Made by a program: the position numbers and the translations under genes | NCBI GenBank assembly: GCA_943324395.2 | Contig: CALPLL020000032.1 | Coordinates: 1-12,779 of the forward strand | DNA length: 12,779 nucleotides | Reading direction: 5' to 3' | Origin: Rhizobium sp. Q54 | Lineage (GTDB): Bacteria > Bacteroidota > Bacteroidia > Flavobacteriales > Flavobacteriaceae | The notes under the pieces: model-generated | Databases searched by the model: none | The model's input: only the letters and a program-made list of their open reading frames with translations | What the model was told of the DNA's origin: nothing | Shown here: positions 12,501 to 12,779 of the stretch, one piece after another | Layout of the letters: every line of letters begins with the position of its first letter | Position numbering within the stretch: the stretch's first letter is position 1

Positions 12501-12779
12501 CAGATGAATACATAAATAACATTACCGAGCGCCTTAAATTGTACAATGAATTGAGCGTAATTAAAGACGAAAACGGATTATTAGAATTTGAAAATAAGCT
12601 AATTGATCGCTTTGGGCCACTGCCAAAACAAGCTGTTTCATTGTTAAATAGTATCAAAATTAAATGGGTTGCCACCCAATTAGGAATAGAAAAATTGGTC
12701 ATGAAACAAGGCAAAATGATTTGTTATTTTATCTCCGATCAGCAATCCAGTTATTACCAGTCCGGGCGATTCAGCCAAG
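9560..12779 (+). CDS. mfd: Transcription-repair coupling factor Mfd (3' end outside window)
   Basis: Mfd binds RNA polymerase stalled at DNA damage, pushes it off with its DNA translocase and recruits UvrA. The frame is open from 9560 to the right edge, giving 1073 complete codons; family length suggests that only the last few dozen residues are missing. The start is TTG (TTG AGC AAA), directly preceded in frame by TAG at 9557-9559, and the first internal Met is too far in. Visible regions: an N-terminal UvrB-like half with a degenerate P-loop (LKGLIGSSLSFVV); an RNA-polymerase-interaction domain from about residue 435 (VGDYVTHIDHGIGKFGGL); Walker A GDVGFGKT with Lys594; DEEQ at 689-692; TATPIPRT at 715-722; and QMRGRVGRS at 858-866. 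The C-terminal TRCF (D7) domain starts near residue 965 and is cut by the edge. No frameshift was detected across the region. Confidence 0.96.
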   Translation, partial: MSKSVVVGKYDKTAKVSQIAEILKQSENKIHLKGLIGSSLSFVVNSLFQKTELPFLMIFEDKEAAAYYLNDLEQLIGDKEVLFYPGSFRIPYQIEDVDNANVLLRAEVLNRINSRKKPAIIVTYPESLFEKVVTKKELEKNTLKVAVGDKISIDFINEVLFEYEFKRVDFITEPGEFSVRGGIIDVFSFSNDNPYRIEFFGNEVDSIRSFDVETQLSIEKKNKITIIPNVENKFFQEDRESFLDYIASNTTLFIQNTEGLISKLDTLFAKAEEAYNKLKGEIKHLAPEQLFLNQKSFLKKALDFNVVELGSKAIFKTNTSFEFHILPQPSFNKQFDLLLNNLNDNHFNGIKNYLFCSNEAQAKRFHDIFQTLDEANHESIRKQYDTIKLPLFQGFIDEELQIACYTDHQIFERYHKFSIKNGYAKKQTITLQELTNLSVGDYVTHIDHGIGKFGGLQKIQVEGKTQEAIKLVYADNDIVYVSIHSLYKISKFNGKDGTPPKIYKLGSNAWKVLKQKTKARVKHIAFNLIQLYAKRRLEKGFQFNPDSYLQLELESSFIYEDTPDQNKATQEVKADMESDRPMDRLVCGDVGFGKTEVAIRAAFKAVDNGKQVAILVPTTILAYQHFRTFTERLKDMPVSVGYLNRFRTAKQKAETLKDLEDGKLDILIGTHQLVNKNVVFKDLGLLIVDEEQKFGVNVKDKLKTIAANIDTLTLTATPIPRTLQFSLMAARDLSVITTPPPNRYPIETNVIGFSEESIRDAISYEIQRNGQVFFVNNRIENIKEIAGMIQRLVPNARVGIGHGQMDGKKLEELMLAFMNGEFDVLVATTIIESGLDVPNANTIFINNANNFGISDLHQMRGRVGRSNKKAFCYFICPPYSAMTDDARKRIQALEQYSELGGGLNIAMKDLEIRGAGDLLGGEQSGFINEIGFETYQKIMNEAIDELKENEFKELYSDENKDIEKTYVKDLQLDTDFELLFPDEYINNITERLKLYNELSVIKDENGLLEFENKLIDRFGPLPKQAVSLLNSIKIKWVATQLGIEKLVMKQGKMICYFISDQQSSYYQSGRFSQ

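Noticed and set aside
9560..12779. mfd as a UvrB or RecG gene
   Set aside because: It has both the UvrB-like N-terminal half and the polymerase-interaction domain placed before a RecG-like translocase and a TRCF C-terminal domain, an order specific to Mfd.

Overview
The window reads as chromosomal DNA of a low-GC Bacteroidetes bacterium, most likely a Flavobacterium or close relative. The evidence is the protein wording (an SDR-type threonine dehydrogenase, a Bacteroidetes-style BioA/BioD/BioF set, a DUF2975 plus small XRE pair), the Bacteroidetes promoter pattern TTG-N17-TAnnTTTG, and the near absence of Shine-Dalgarno sequences. No tRNA, rRNA, CRISPR array or insertion sequence was seen. 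No gap between genes exceeds 300 bases; the longest is about 170 bases (7021-7190).

Left part (1-4834): the tail of recX on the + strand converges on a minus-strand biotin cluster. In transcription order this is bioF, bioD, bioA, then a beta-ketoacyl synthase. BioF makes 8-amino-7-oxononanoate from pimeloyl thioester and alanine, BioA aminates it, and BioD closes the ureido ring to dethiobiotin; bioB is not in the window. The terminal ketoacyl synthase is a candidate for the step that makes the pimeloyl precursor. Every gap inside the cluster is filled with repeat DNA: three copies of a CGCAAAG-based element with 9-12-9 spacing, and a 6-base-period array of about 110 bp between bioD and bioA that runs into the bioD stop codon.

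Middle (4834-7906): a very AT-rich gene for a protein of about 20 membrane spans, with a DUF2339-like C-terminus, lies directly upstream of bioF and touches the longer bioF reading frame by TAATG. Divergent from it, a textbook flavobacterial promoter drives a DUF2975 membrane protein and a small XRE regulator.

Right part (7909-12779): L-threonine 3-dehydrogenase on the minus strand, divergent from an uncharacterised lipoprotein followed 13 bases later by mfd. The mfd gene starts at TTG and runs off the right edge, lacking probably only a few dozen residues.

The strongest leads are the ketoacyl synthase as a possible biotin-precursor enzyme, the repeat-filled gaps of the bio cluster, and the large membrane protein at its head. 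Nothing here is clearly a new multi-gene system; the rest is ordinary flavobacterial gene content.
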